Shown in pieces: positions 11,194-20,250 of a DNA stretch of 64,000 nt (position 1 is the stretch's first letter; the number at the start of each line of letters is the position of its first letter). The stretch comes from Chitinophagales bacterium (GTDB lineage Bacteria > Bacteroidota > Bacteroidia > Chitinophagales > LD1), in contig JAHCHW010000004.1 in assembly GCA_026129525.1 (NCBI GenBank), forward strand, positions 248,001 to 312,000. Reading direction: 5' to 3'. Position numbers and translations under genes: made by a program. Under the pieces are notes generated by a model that did not search any database, was not told the DNA's origin, and was given only the letters and a program-made list of their open reading frames with translations.

Positions 11194-11778
11194 ATGACAC
11201 TGCTTGTACTGCTTTGGGTGTTGTTTTTCTCCAGCCATAGTTTACTGGCAGCAAATGCTCTTAAAAATGCAGCAAGGCGACTGTCGCCAAGTTTCTACAG
11301 GTTTTACCGGCTTACCTACAATGTGCTTTCGCTGTTGTTTTTGGCTGCAATCCTATACATCATTTTTTATTGCCACGAACTGAACTATGTGTTTGATCCA
11401 AATCGTATTTCTTCTGTTGCAGCTATTGTGTTTCTTATTTCGGGAGCCGTGGTAACCATGCTTTCGTTTCGCAACTACGATTTGCGCGAATTTACCGGCA
11501 TTAAGCAACTGAAAGAACAAACACCACAACCTTCTAAATTGGTGATAAAAGGGTTGAACATGTACGTGCGTCATCCGCTTTACTTTGGTTTGTTGCTTTT
11601 TATTCTCGGCTTCTTTTTATGGCAGCCAACGCAAATGAACCTGGTATCGCTGGCAATTATTTACTGCTACATCTACATAGGCATAAAGCTTGAGGAGAAA
11701 AAATTAGTAGAAGAATTTGGCGATGATTACCGCACCTATCAGCAACAGGTTAAAATGTTGCTGCCATTTTTGTTTTAG
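11194..11778 (+). CDS. NnrU / isoprenylcysteine methyltransferase-like membrane protein
   Basis: A 194-residue protein with about five hydrophobic segments. The C-terminal half shows the PEMT/ICMT pattern: VRHPLYFGLLL (about 130-140) followed by a conserved EEKKLVEEFGDDYRTYQQQV tail, the region that binds S-adenosylmethionine in this fold. Members methylate lipids or isoprenylated substrates at the membrane; the NnrU branch is also linked to nitrogen-oxide metabolism. The substrate here cannot be inferred. It follows pepF closely. Confidence 0.8.
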   Translation: MTLLVLLWVLFFSSHSLLAANALKNAARRLSPSFYRFYRLTYNVLSLLFLAAILYIIFYCHELNYVFDPNRISSVAAIVFLISGAVVTMLSFRNYDLREFTGIKQLKEQTPQPSKLVIKGLNMYVRHPLYFGLLLFILGFFLWQPTQMNLVSLAIIYCYIYIGIKLEEKKLVEEFGDDYRTYQQQVKMLLPFLF

Positions 11779-11854
11779 TAAAAATCTATCCTATGTAACA
11801 AAAGTTACTTTTCGCTTTACTTGTAACCGATACTTTCAACCCAAAATATTGTAC

Positions 11855-13846
11855 ATGCTGCGTTTGTTACTCTTGTTGGTTAATACCGTTGTTGTTGCCA
11901 CCCTTTTAGTTGCCCAAAATCCGCTGGCTATTCCCGATACACTAAGCGGAAGTTCGCTGAATTTAGCCTTACAAACCGGAACGGTAAATTTTAAAAGCGG
12001 ACAAGCCACCAACACTATGGGCGCAAACGGAAATTTGTTGGGGCCCACACTAATTCTAAACAGGTATCAGAACGTAACAATTAATGTAACCAACCAGCTT
12101 TCTACACCCACTACCATTCACTGGCATGGTTTACATGTGCCTGCGCGCCACGATGGCGGACCACATATTGTAATCCCCGATGGAACAACCTGGAGTCCTT
12201 CGTTTCAGGTACTTGATTGGGCAGGCACGTACTGGTATCACCCACACCTGCACATGCACACCAACGAGCACGTGCAAAAAGGCATAGCCGGATTGATTAT
12301 TGTGAGAGACTCTTTAGAGGCTGCCCTTACGCTGCCGCGCACTTACGGAAAAGATGATTTTCCGCTGGTTGTGCAAACCAAAGCGTTTGATGCCAATAAT
12401 CAGATTATTGTAGAGTCGGCATTAGACTCAAACCTGATGGTGAATGGAACTATGAATCCTTATTTGGAAGTGCCGGCACAAGTGGTAAGACTGCGGTTGC
12501 TGAATGGCTCTTCCGAGCGGTATTACAACTTCGGATTTACCGGCAACAAAACATTTTATCAGATTGCCACCGATGGAGGGTTGCTGACCGCTCCGGTAGC
12601 TTTAACGCGGCTGCAGTTAGCCCCGGGCGAACGGGCAGAAATTCTGGTTGACCTTTCAACCCTCAACGGGCAATCGCTTAACCTGATGAGTTTTGGCTCG
12701 CAACTGCCAAGTGCAATTTACGGAGCAGCGCAACCGGGTATGGGTGCCGGGCAAACCATTCCAAACTATCAACAGAATCCTTTAAACGGAAACGATTTTA
12801 AAGTTTTGCAGCTAAACGTAACCGCACCAACCGCTAATGCTGTTACCGCTATTCCTGCAACACTGCTTTCACACAATCCCTGGCAGGCAAACCAGGCAAA
12901 CATTACACGCCAACTTGTATTTACACCCGTAAATATGGGGCCTACCGCCATACAAGGTCCTTTTGTAATAAACAATGCTCCCTTCGATATGATGACTATC
13001 AATTATCGTATTCCGCTAAACAATATTGAAATATGGGAATTGCGAAATCAATCGCCCATAGGGCATCCGTTTCATATTCATCATGTTCAATTTTATGTTT
13101 TGGATATTAACGGCAATCCCCCGCCTGCCAACATGCAGGGTAGAAAAGATGTGGTGCATGTGCCTGCGGGAAATTCAATAGTTCGCTTTATAACCCGCTT
13201 TGAAACGTATGCCGATGATTCGCTCCCGTACATGTATCACTGCCACATACTTACACACGAAGATGGCGGTATGATGGGTCAATATACCATTGAGCCTCCC
13301 TGTATTTCGGCTATTGCCACACAACCTGCTGATGTAACAACTAGCCCCGGCAGTAACACACAGTTCTCGGTTACTGTGAGCGATTCAACTGCTACATTTC
13401 AATGGCAAACCGATATGGGCACAGGTTTTCAGAATTTAACCAATGCCGGTCAGTACAGCGGAGTAAACACATCCACTCTTAGCATTGCCAACGTAAGCCT
13501 TGCTAACAACAATCAATATTTCCGCTGTGTGGTAACAGCCGCAGGTTGTGCCGATACAACCATTCTTGTTCGGCTAAGTGTTGTGCCGGTAGGAATAGCC
13601 GATGCAGGCAAACAAACCATACGCCTGTACCCGAACCCAGTTGCCAATAAGTTGACTGTTGATTGGGAACAAACACATAAGCATGAAGCAATCAAATTAT
13701 ACATTACCGACATTACCGGCAGGTTAGTGCAAACGGCATTACTTAGTAGCCCGAAAACAGAGATTGAACTTGCCTCACTACAGGCAGGGTTGTATTTTTT
13801 GAAAACAGATGGCAATAAAGAAGTGTTTCGAATAATGAAACATTAA
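11855..13846 (+). CDS. Secreted multicopper oxidase with Ig-like and T9SS sorting domains
   Basis: A 663-residue exported enzyme. The start at 11855 gives a proper signal peptide (MLRLLLLLVNTVVVATLLVA); a longer frame overlaps the previous gene and puts unlikely sequence first. All four copper motifs are present: HWHG (89-92), HPHLH (129-133), HPFHIH (404-409) and HCHILTH (462-468), with an axial Met nearby. It should oxidise a substrate (phenolic, metal ion or similar) using oxygen. An Ig-like domain (about 485-577) and a type A T9SS sorting domain (587-663, starting LYPNPVANKL) follow, so it is exported across the outer membrane and anchored or released. It converges with tag, with only 7 bp between the stops. 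Confidence 0.93.
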   Translation: MLRLLLLLVNTVVVATLLVAQNPLAIPDTLSGSSLNLALQTGTVNFKSGQATNTMGANGNLLGPTLILNRYQNVTINVTNQLSTPTTIHWHGLHVPARHDGGPHIVIPDGTTWSPSFQVLDWAGTYWYHPHLHMHTNEHVQKGIAGLIIVRDSLEAALTLPRTYGKDDFPLVVQTKAFDANNQIIVESALDSNLMVNGTMNPYLEVPAQVVRLRLLNGSSERYYNFGFTGNKTFYQIATDGGLLTAPVALTRLQLAPGERAEILVDLSTLNGQSLNLMSFGSQLPSAIYGAAQPGMGAGQTIPNYQQNPLNGNDFKVLQLNVTAPTANAVTAIPATLLSHNPWQANQANITRQLVFTPVNMGPTAIQGPFVINNAPFDMMTINYRIPLNNIEIWELRNQSPIGHPFHIHHVQFYVLDINGNPPPANMQGRKDVVHVPAGNSIVRFITRFETYADDSLPYMYHCHILTHEDGGMMGQYTIEPPCISAIATQPADVTTSPGSNTQFSVTVSDSTATFQWQTDMGTGFQNLTNAGQYSGVNTSTLSIANVSLANNNQYFRCVVTAAGCADTTILVRLSVVPVGIADAGKQTIRLYPNPVANKLTVDWEQTHKHEAIKLYITDITGRLVQTALLSSPKTEIELASLQAGLYFLKTDGNKEVFRIMKH

Positions 13847-13853
13847 AAGGCGA

Positions 13854-14456
13854 CTACTTCTTTCGTTTTTTTCGCCAGCAATCATCCACATGGTCGTCCA
13901 CCATTCCTACTGCCTGCATAAACGCATAGCAAATGGTAGAGCCGCGGAATTTGAAACCCCGCTTGCCCATATCTTTACTCATGGCATCGCTTATTTCGGT
14001 TTTAGCGGGTAAGTCTTTTAGCGTTTTGCGCGAGTTAACAATGGGTTTGCCACCCGTAAAGCTCCAAACATATTTATCGAACGAACCAAACTCTTTCTGA
14101 ATTTCGAGAAAGCGTTGGGCATTGTTAATAGCGGCTCGTATTTTTAGCTGATTGCGGATTATGCCCGCATCTTGCATCAGTTGTTCGTACTTCCTCTCAT
14201 CGAACATTGCCACCTTTTTTGCATCGAATCCGGCAAAAGCTTTCCGGAAATTTTCGCGCTTGCGTAAAATGGTAAGCCAACTCAACCCCGCCTGAAAACT
14301 TTCGAGTATCAGAAATTCGAACAACAGCCGGTCGTCATGTATAGGCTTGCCCCATTCTACATCGTGATACTTTATGTAGATAGGGTCGCTCAGGCACCAG
14401 GCACAGCGGGTTTTGCCATCGGTGGGGGTGGGTTTAGTTTTCTTTTTTTCTGCCAC
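13854..14456 (-). CDS. tag: DNA-3-methyladenine glycosylase I
   Basis: Excises 3-methyladenine from alkylated DNA. The family zinc site is visible: Cys in RCAWC, His in KYHDVEWG, and His and Cys in DDHVDDCW near the C terminus. The helix-hairpin core (FQAGLSWLTILRKRENFRKAF) is typical of Tag. The start is uncertain. GTG at 14456 gives about 200 residues, close to the family length, and is chosen here; in-frame ATGs at 14537 and 14558 would add a poorly conserved leader. It is divergent from the transketolase gene. Confidence 0.92.
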   Translation of the reverse strand: MAEKKKTKPTPTDGKTRCAWCLSDPIYIKYHDVEWGKPIHDDRLLFEFLILESFQAGLSWLTILRKRENFRKAFAGFDAKKVAMFDERKYEQLMQDAGIIRNQLKIRAAINNAQRFLEIQKEFGSFDKYVWSFTGGKPIVNSRKTLKDLPAKTEISDAMSKDMGKRGFKFRGSTICYAFMQAVGMVDDHVDDCWRKKRKK

Positions 14457-14562
14457 GGAATTGTTTTCGATAAAGCTATAAGTTTTCGAGTTCCGCAGAA
14501 GTGATAAATATGGTTTCCCCACCCCTGTTAGAAACATTTTTTCAGCCGCAAGGCGCATCCTT

Positions 14563-14570
14563 TATTTTCG
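14563..14570 (+). promoter_or_regulatory. Candidate -7 element (TATTTTCG) for the transketolase gene
   Basis: The same TATTTTCG octamer seen before the genes at 2443 and 55114 lies 16 nt upstream of the ATG at 14587, in the divergent region with tag. A -33 partner is not obvious. Confidence 0.4.
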
Positions 14571-14586
14571 CCTCAAACTTTAGCTT

Positions 14587-15432
14587 ATGGCATCTATCGA
14601 AGAATTAAACCGCATTGCATCGCAGGTTCGCAGAGATATAGTTCGAATGACTAACGGAGCAGCTTCAGGGCATCCGGGCGGTTCACTGGGCTGCACAGAA
14701 TACATGGTGGCGTTGTATTTCGAAGTAATGAACCATAACAAGAGCTTTAAGATGGATGCCATTGGCGAAGATGTGTTCTTTCTTTCACAGGGGCACATTT
14801 GCCCTGTGTGGTACAGCGTATTGGCACATGCCGGGTACTTTGATAAAAAAGAGTTGGGCACTTTTCGCAAACTGAATACCCGTTTGCAGGGACATCCGGC
14901 TACGCACGAAAATCTTCCGGGTATTCGTGCCGCATCCGGCTCGCTGGGGCAAGGCTTAAGCATGGCTGCCGGAGCCGCTATTGCTAAAAAACTCAACAAT
15001 GATTCTTCGCTTGTTTTTTCATTGCATGGCGATGGCGAATTTCAGGAAGGGCAAATTTGGGAAGCCCTCATGTTTGCTCCACACAATAAGTTAGATAACA
15101 TGATTGCCGCTATTGATTACAACAACAAACAAATTGATGGCGACTGCGATGTGGTGCTCAGCCACCGCGACCTGAAAGCCAAAGTAGAAGCTTTTGGTTG
15201 GGAGGTACTTGAACTGAAAGAAGGCAACAACATGGAAGCAGTAGTAGCTGCATTAAAAGAAGCCAAGGCAAGAACCGGAAAAGGGAAACCTGTATTTATA
15301 CTCATGCACACCGAAATGGGCTACGGAGTTGACTTTATGGTGGGCGACCACAAGTGGCATGGCGTAGCACCTAACAATGAGCAGTTAGCTAAGGCTTTAG
15401 CACAATTGGAAGAAACATTGGGGGATTACTAG
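14587..15432 (+). CDS. tkt: Transketolase, N-terminal (TPP-binding) subunit
   Basis: A 281-residue protein equal to the N-terminal third of a transketolase. It contains the substrate His motif SQGHICPVWY, GSLGQGLSMAAG, and the TPP/Mg motif GDGEFQEGQIWEA with DYNN downstream. Together with a separate C-terminal half it transfers two-carbon units in the pentose phosphate pathway. The C-terminal half is not next to it: the neighbouring frame is obg on the other strand. Split transketolases are known, so this is probably a functional subunit whose partner is encoded elsewhere. The end is clean with a stop at the normal domain border, which argues against a truncated pseudogene. Confidence 0.92.
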   Translation: MASIEELNRIASQVRRDIVRMTNGAASGHPGGSLGCTEYMVALYFEVMNHNKSFKMDAIGEDVFFLSQGHICPVWYSVLAHAGYFDKKELGTFRKLNTRLQGHPATHENLPGIRAASGSLGQGLSMAAGAAIAKKLNNDSSLVFSLHGDGEFQEGQIWEALMFAPHNKLDNMIAAIDYNNKQIDGDCDVVLSHRDLKAKVEAFGWEVLELKEGNNMEAVVAALKEAKARTGKGKPVFILMHTEMGYGVDFMVGDHKWHGVAPNNEQLAKALAQLEETLGDY

Positions 15433-15439
15433 TGGAGAT

Positions 15440-15525
15440 TGAATTCGTTATCGCGATCAAAATAAAGTAGAGATTGCTTCGGAAATAATCTGTTGATTAA
15501 CGTGGATTTCCTCACAATGACAACC
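15440..15525. repeat. Possible decayed intergenic REP-like element
   Basis: The space between the convergent tkt and obg genes holds two copies of GGAGATTG/AGAGATTG-type words and then gattgcttcgg ... ttcctcacaatgac. This resembles a worn version of the widespread intergenic repeat containing gagattgcttcg and ttcctcgcaatgac. It is too diverged for a firm call. Confidence 0.35.
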
Positions 15526-15530
15526 ACTTG

Positions 15531-16556
15531 TTATTCATTAGCTGCTCCGTCTAACTTTTTCATTATTTCATCTTTCAGTTTATCGAGATGATAGTTAGTA
15601 GCTGAAGAGAAAAACACCACCGGTATTTTTTCCCCTGCGGCTTTCAATTTTTTCTTCAAATCTTTTTCTACCATTTTTTGCAACTCGGCATCGGCTAAGT
15701 CGCATTTGCTTACAGCAAGTATGCGATCTTTGGTAAGTAGTTCGGGGTTGTATTTGTTAAGTTCCGAAAGCAGAATTTCGTACTGCTTGAAAACATCATC
15801 GGCATCAACAGGCACAAGAAACAGCAAAATGCTGTTGCGCTCAATATGCCGCAAAAAGCGGGTACCCAATCCTTTCCCTTCGGCTGCTCCTTCAATAATG
15901 CCGGGAATATCAGCCATTACAAAACTGCGTGTGCCGCGGTAATCCACCATACCTAAATTGGGAACAATGGTGGTAAACGGATAATCGGCAATTTCGGGTC
16001 GTGCATTTGAAACAGCCGAAATAAGTGTTGACTTACCGGCATTCGGAAAACCTACCAACCCAACATCAGCCAACAGTTTCAGTTCTAAAATTTTCCAGCC
16101 TTCAATACCGGGCAAGCCGGGTTGAGCATACGTAGGCGCCTGATTGGTGCTTGATTTAAAATGATTGTTGCCCCATCCGCCCTTTCCTCCTTTCAGCCAA
16201 ATGTATTCTTGGTTGTGCTCGGTAATTTCGGCTTCCACTTCACCGGTTTCAGCATCGCGTGCTACAGTGCCGAGCGGCACTTCAATAATTACATCTTCGC
16301 CCGATTTGCCCGAACACAAAGCACCTTGCCCTTTAGCGCCATCTTCGGCATGTATGTGCTTGCGATACTTTAGATGAAGCAAGGTCCACAACTGCGAGTT
16401 GCCTTTGAGAATAATATGTCCGCCTCTGCCACCATCGCCCCCATCGGGCCCGCCCTTGGCTACAAATTTTTCTCGATGAAAATGCGAAGCACCTGCCCCG
16501 CCCTTTCCGCTGCGGCAAAATATTTTAACGTAATCAATAAAGTTTTGAGTGGCCAC
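15531..16556 (-). CDS. obg: Obg-family GTPase
   Basis: A 341-residue essential GTPase associated with the 50S ribosomal subunit and the stress response. The N-terminal Obg fold is glycine rich ([27 protein letters not shown]), with motifs characteristic of the six PPII helices. The G domain shows G1 GFPNAGKST, switch TTIVPNLG, G3 DIPGIIEGA, and G4 SKCD. It lacks the C-terminal OCT domain, as in many Bacteroidota. It reads in the same direction as adk, 55 bp downstream of it. Confidence 0.96.
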   Translation of the reverse strand: MATQNFIDYVKIFCRSGKGGAGASHFHREKFVAKGGPDGGDGGRGGHIILKGNSQLWTLLHLKYRKHIHAEDGAKGQGALCSGKSGEDVIIEVPLGTVARDAETGEVEAEITEHNQEYIWLKGGKGGWGNNHFKSSTNQAPTYAQPGLPGIEGWKILELKLLADVGLVGFPNAGKSTLISAVSNARPEIADYPFTTIVPNLGMVDYRGTRSFVMADIPGIIEGAAEGKGLGTRFLRHIERNSILLFLVPVDADDVFKQYEILLSELNKYNPELLTKDRILAVSKCDLADAELQKMVEKDLKKKLKAAGEKIPVVFFSSATNYHLDKLKDEIMKKLDGAANE

Positions 16557-16611
16557 GTTTCGGTTGATTAGTTAACTTGCTGATTAAGCTGAAGGAAAAA
16601 CAATTATTGAA

Positions 16612-17193
16612 TCAACCATTAACCCTTGCCTCAATGGCATTGCATAGCGATTGAAAAATATCATCAATAGCTCCCACACCGTTTATGCCCTTGTATTTAT
16701 TCTGCTTAGTGTAAAACTCTTTAGCAGGTGCCGTGTCGCGGTTGTACACATCAATGCGGTTTTGAATTACAGCCGGATCCTGATCGTCTGCTCTGCCCGA
16801 ATCTTTTCCGCGCAGTAAAAGCCTTTTCCGAAGTTCATCTTCATTCACTTCGAGCGAAAGCATCATGGTAATAGATGTATTTCTTCCATTCAGATACTTG
16901 TCAAGCGCTTCAGCTTGCTGAATAGTGCGTGGAAAGCCGTCAAAAATAAAACCGGCAGGGTTGGTGTGCTTATCTGCTTCGCTTTGCAACATGCCAATGG
17001 TTACTTCATCAGGCACTAATTGTCCTTTATCAATATAGCTTTTAGCCAGTTTGCCGAGTTCAGTTTCGCCTTTAATATTCGTTCTGAAAATGTCGCCTGT
17101 TGAAAGATGAATAAGTTGGTATTTCTCTACCAGTTTAGCCGCCTGTGTGCCTTTGCCGCTGCCCGGAGGTCCAAACAACACAATATTTAACAT
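16612..17193 (-). CDS. adk: Adenylate kinase
   Basis: A 193-residue enzyme interconverting ATP, ADP and AMP. The P loop GPPGSGKGTQ begins at residue 7 when translation starts at the ATG at 17193; a longer frame from 17238 adds a non-homologous leader. The AMP-binding DGFPRT motif and a short LID (RADDQDPAVIQNR) are present. The zinc-free short LID is normal for this phylum. It lies 55 bp upstream of obg. Confidence 0.96.
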   Translation of the reverse strand: MLNIVLFGPPGSGKGTQAAKLVEKYQLIHLSTGDIFRTNIKGETELGKLAKSYIDKGQLVPDEVTIGMLQSEADKHTNPAGFIFDGFPRTIQQAEALDKYLNGRNTSITMMLSLEVNEDELRKRLLLRGKDSGRADDQDPAVIQNRIDVYNRDTAPAKEFYTKQNKYKGINGVGAIDDIFQSLCNAIEARVNG

Positions 17194-17261
17194 AGAGGTA
17201 ATTTTGCGGGTAAATATAAACAGAAAAGCCTCCTGCATTTGAGGAGGTGATTTTATGTAAT

Positions 17262-18596
17262 CTATACCTGCTCTGTATTGTGCATTATTGCTGAAGCCTC
17301 GGAGGCAATTAGTTCAAAAATCTCTCTCCACCCTTTCCATTCATTTTTTTCAGTGAAAGAATTGTTGTGCCACAAGCCGGTAAAATCGCCACCGCATGTT
17401 TTTACATTGTTCATCAGGTGTCTTATTTTTTCGAGGGCAAATTGCGTGTCGGTATTATAATAGTGAGTGAACGTTGTATCCATAAACGAAATAGGATGAA
17501 TAGTTAACAACGATTCTTCATTTCGTTTCAGATTGAAGAATTTAAAGGGAGTACACAAGCCCGCACGGAAACCCACATGGGGGGCATAGCCCATGGAGTA
17601 GTCATCAGTTATTCCGAGTTTAAACAAACGCTCGTAGGTATCGGGCAACTGAAAGCGCAGGTAGTGATACCTGTTTTTGCTAACGGAATGTCCGGTTATA
17701 TTTTCCAAGCGGGTTAACTCCCGTTTGCCAATATGCGAAGCAACGTGGCTGCGGTACGACAGGTGAATGCCGGTTTCGTAGTCCTTGCCAATTCGTTTAA
17801 TTAACTGTTGCAGTGCGCTACTGTTATGGCTTAGGTTTTTATCGAACCTTGATTCGTTGCCGAGCAAAAAGAAAAACAAGGGCGACAGGTTATGCTGCCT
17901 GCATACTTCAAGAATAAAATCGTAGGTGTCGTATGGGTCTGAACTCTTATGGAGCAATGTTTTTATTCGCTCACCGGCTTCGGCAAACTGCGAAAACAAC
18001 AACGATCGCGCTAAACCGCCCATAGTACGTTTTATCCCTTTTCCGCGGTACGAATAGGCAATATCAATATCGAACGTTACATTATATCGGAAAGGAATTG
18101 TTTTAAAAACAAGTTCCGGAAAACGTGTGGCAAGCAGTTTTTGAATAGCTTTAGCATAGTAGTTCACAATGGGCTTTTCCAACACACCCGCTTTCAAATT
18201 TAAACTTTGGCTGGCTCGGTAGCGGTCGTACTTATCTTTTTGGTGCGGCAGGTATTCTTCGTACCGCGACACCATAAAAAATGCCGTAGCAAAAACATCG
18301 AACGGAACAGCCGACTCGCTGAATACAGGAAAAAAACCAACCAAATCTTCCCAATCAATAAAATTTATCGGCTGGTATTTTATATCGGTTTCAAACAAAA
18401 ACGGAACGCTTGCAAAGTGCAGTTCATCTTGTAAGGAAGATGTTGAGTAGGAGAACTTTGGGCCTTCATGCTCCCTGAATTGTTCTTTAGCAGATGTGAG
18501 TTCATATTGCAGCCCAAGCAAATCTTTCAGCAACAGGTTGAATGTGTAAACCAACCGCGGAGAAGTTTGCTCTGTATAAATAAGCAGTTTATTCAA
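17262..18596 (-). CDS. DUF7033 / polysaccharide deacetylase-like protein
   Basis: A 444-residue protein of a Bacteroidota family annotated as polysaccharide deacetylase-like. The N-terminal half (about 1-150) corresponds to the DUF7033 region. The middle contains VTFDIDIAYS, in the place of the metal-binding Asp of the NodB fold, followed by FFFLLGNES and a GIHLSYRSH histidine motif, then LWHNNSF near the end. No signal peptide is seen. It may act on cell-surface polysaccharide precursors or in capsule export, but no substrate is known. It overlaps the previous gene on this strand by four bases (ATGA), implying coupling. Confidence 0.8.
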   Translation of the reverse strand: MNKLLIYTEQTSPRLVYTFNLLLKDLLGLQYELTSAKEQFREHEGPKFSYSTSSLQDELHFASVPFLFETDIKYQPINFIDWEDLVGFFPVFSESAVPFDVFATAFFMVSRYEEYLPHQKDKYDRYRASQSLNLKAGVLEKPIVNYYAKAIQKLLATRFPELVFKTIPFRYNVTFDIDIAYSYRGKGIKRTMGGLARSLLFSQFAEAGERIKTLLHKSSDPYDTYDFILEVCRQHNLSPLFFFLLGNESRFDKNLSHNSSALQQLIKRIGKDYETGIHLSYRSHVASHIGKRELTRLENITGHSVSKNRYHYLRFQLPDTYERLFKLGITDDYSMGYAPHVGFRAGLCTPFKFFNLKRNEESLLTIHPISFMDTTFTHYYNTDTQFALEKIRHLMNNVKTCGGDFTGLWHNNSFTEKNEWKGWREIFELIASEASAIMHNTEQV

Positions 18597-19291
18597 TGAG
18601 GGGAGTGTTTGGTTTTGTAAAATGTTTCGTTGCGGAGGTATTTTGCCTTAAGCAGCGGAGCAATTTTGTAACGCTCATCTTTGGTGTCTTCGTATAAAGC
18701 TGCCAAGGTTTCAAAAACGGGAGTAATCCCAATATTGTCGCACCACTCAAAAGGTCCGAAAGGATAATTGGTGCCGAGCTTCATTGCCATATCAATATCT
18801 TCAATAGAAGCGGTGCCTTCCTGCAAGGTGTAACATGCCTCGTTGATGAGCATAAAAATTACACGGGGTTTTATCATGCCTACGCGGTCTTCAACCGGCA
18901 AATAAGCTACCGAAATACTGTTCATAAATTTGTCTAACTCCGGAATTTCAAACTTGCGGTATTGGCTTACTTCCCACATTGGTTGCAACAAAAAACCGGG
19001 CATGGCATTAATACCAAACAGCCTGCATTTAATTTTTGCTCCGGTGGCATAAACTGCTTCGGAAAGGCTGGTTTTTACTGCATTTACAAATACGGGTTTC
19101 TCCTTAAGCGCTGCGTAAACGGGGAGGTTGGAAATATCATCATCAAAATTGAGGTCGAATATGGCATCATACTCCTTATAATCTTCGTCTTCGTCAGCAT
19201 CGGTAAAATCCAATTCAAGATTTTGTATGGTTGCTAATCTTTTACGTAGTTCTTCGGCACGTTCTTTCTCTCCGGTTACCAAAATCTTCAT
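18593..19291 (-). CDS. 3-hydroxyacyl-CoA dehydrogenase C-domain protein with degenerate N-terminus
   Basis: A 232-residue protein. The C-terminal half (about 120-215) matches the 3HCDH C-terminal dimerisation domain (PRVIFMLINEACYTLQEG, then GTNYPFGPFEW). The N-terminal part has a short beta-alpha unit but no GxGxxG nucleotide-binding loop: KILVTGEKERAEEL stands where GAGxMG is expected. The start at 19291 is chosen because it gives MKILVTGE; a longer frame to 19327 is not conserved. It may be a non-catalytic or altered relative of beta-oxidation dehydrogenases. It is coupled by a four-base overlap to the deacetylase-like gene and is divergent from ridA. Confidence 0.78.
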   Translation of the reverse strand: MKILVTGEKERAEELRKRLATIQNLELDFTDADEDEDYKEYDAIFDLNFDDDISNLPVYAALKEKPVFVNAVKTSLSEAVYATGAKIKCRLFGINAMPGFLLQPMWEVSQYRKFEIPELDKFMNSISVAYLPVEDRVGMIKPRVIFMLINEACYTLQEGTASIEDIDMAMKLGTNYPFGPFEWCDNIGITPVFETLAALYEDTKDERYKIAPLLKAKYLRNETFYKTKHSPH

Positions 19292-19341
19292 ATCCTTTGC
19301 ATTGCGTTTGCAAAATAATCCATTCAACTAAATTGTTAAAC

Positions 19342-19722
19342 ATGAGCAAGCAAATTGTAAATACACCTAACGCTCCGGCTGCTATAGGACCTTATTCGCA
19401 GGCAGTGAAATGCGGCAATTTTTTATTTGTATCCGGTCAAATTCCCATTGACCCTGCCACCGGAACTTTGATTAACGGTAGTATAGAAGATGAAACCCAC
19501 CGCGTAATGAAAAACTTAAATGCCATTTTAGAAGAAGCGGGGAGCGGCTTCGTTAATGTACTCAAAGCAACTATCTTTATTAAAAACATGAACGACTTTG
19601 CCCGAATAAACGAAGTGTACGCTTCTTACTTTTCGGGCAACTACCCTGCACGCGAAACGGTTGAAGTGGCACGCTTACCCAAAAATGTAAATGTGGAGAT
19701 TAGCGTGATTGCCGTAGTATAA
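19342..19722 (+). CDS. ridA: RidA family enamine/imine deaminase
   Basis: A 126-residue trimeric protein that hydrolyses reactive 2-aminoacrylate and similar imines produced by PLP enzymes. The hallmark segments are IGPYSQAVKCGNFLFVSGQIP near the N terminus (shown here as GPYSQAV and SGQIPIDP) and the catalytic Arg in YPARETVEV, followed by VNVEISVIAV. The start at 19342 (MSKQIVNTPNAP) is the family start; upstream sequence in frame belongs to the divergent gene. Full length and intact. Confidence 0.95.
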   Translation: MSKQIVNTPNAPAAIGPYSQAVKCGNFLFVSGQIPIDPATGTLINGSIEDETHRVMKNLNAILEEAGSGFVNVLKATIFIKNMNDFARINEVYASYFSGNYPARETVEVARLPKNVNVEISVIAVV

Positions 19723-19725
19723 AGC

Positions 19726-20190
19726 TTACTTTTTCAGCACTGCAATTTGTGCCGAGTGATAAATATCGTGGTGAATTAGCCCGTGTAGCATTACATACCA
19801 TCTGAATTTTTTGCCCGGCACTAACTCATCAAGCATTTCCTCGTTCAGGTTCTCGGCAGCCGTAAGTAAAGCAGTTTGGCTTGCCTCCAGTTCAGCTAAT
19901 GCTTTCAGCCATGTAACTTCGTCTTTTTCGTATTGTGTTACCCAATCTAACTCGCTGTTTATTTCTGTTTTGTAATCAGTGTTTCCGTTAAGGTGTTCGG
20001 CTACAAATTTCCGCCAGCAAATTAGGTGCATTACATACTCGTAAATGTTGTGAGAAAAATTTCCCGGCTGGTAAAATGCTTTTTCCCAGCTAATGTCGTT
20101 CAGCACTTCCTTCAAGTTGTTGCCGTGCCACATGGGTCCATCCCAATTGTTCTTTAGCAGTTTCTTTAAGCGCTCTACTTCAGTTGCCAT
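19726..20190 (-). CDS. DinB-like four-helix protein
   Basis: A 154-residue protein of the DinB/YfiT metal-binding four-helix fold. Histidines in YVMHLICW (about residue 54) and HGLIHHDIYHSAQI (about 135-148) sit at the expected metal-ligand positions. Members include thiol S-transferases; the reaction here is unknown. It converges with ridA (3 bp between stops) and is divergent from serC. Confidence 0.88.
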   Translation of the reverse strand: MATEVERLKKLLKNNWDGPMWHGNNLKEVLNDISWEKAFYQPGNFSHNIYEYVMHLICWRKFVAEHLNGNTDYKTEINSELDWVTQYEKDEVTWLKALAELEASQTALLTAAENLNEEMLDELVPGKKFRWYVMLHGLIHHDIYHSAQIAVLKK

Positions 20191-20250
20191 AAATTGCTTT
20201 TTGCAGCAAATTAAACATTTATGTTTGCTGCACTTATAGCTCTACAGCCA

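Noticed and set aside
14587-15432. Transketolase pseudogene
   Set aside because: The stop lies at a natural domain border, all motifs of the N-terminal half are intact, and split transketolases are well known.
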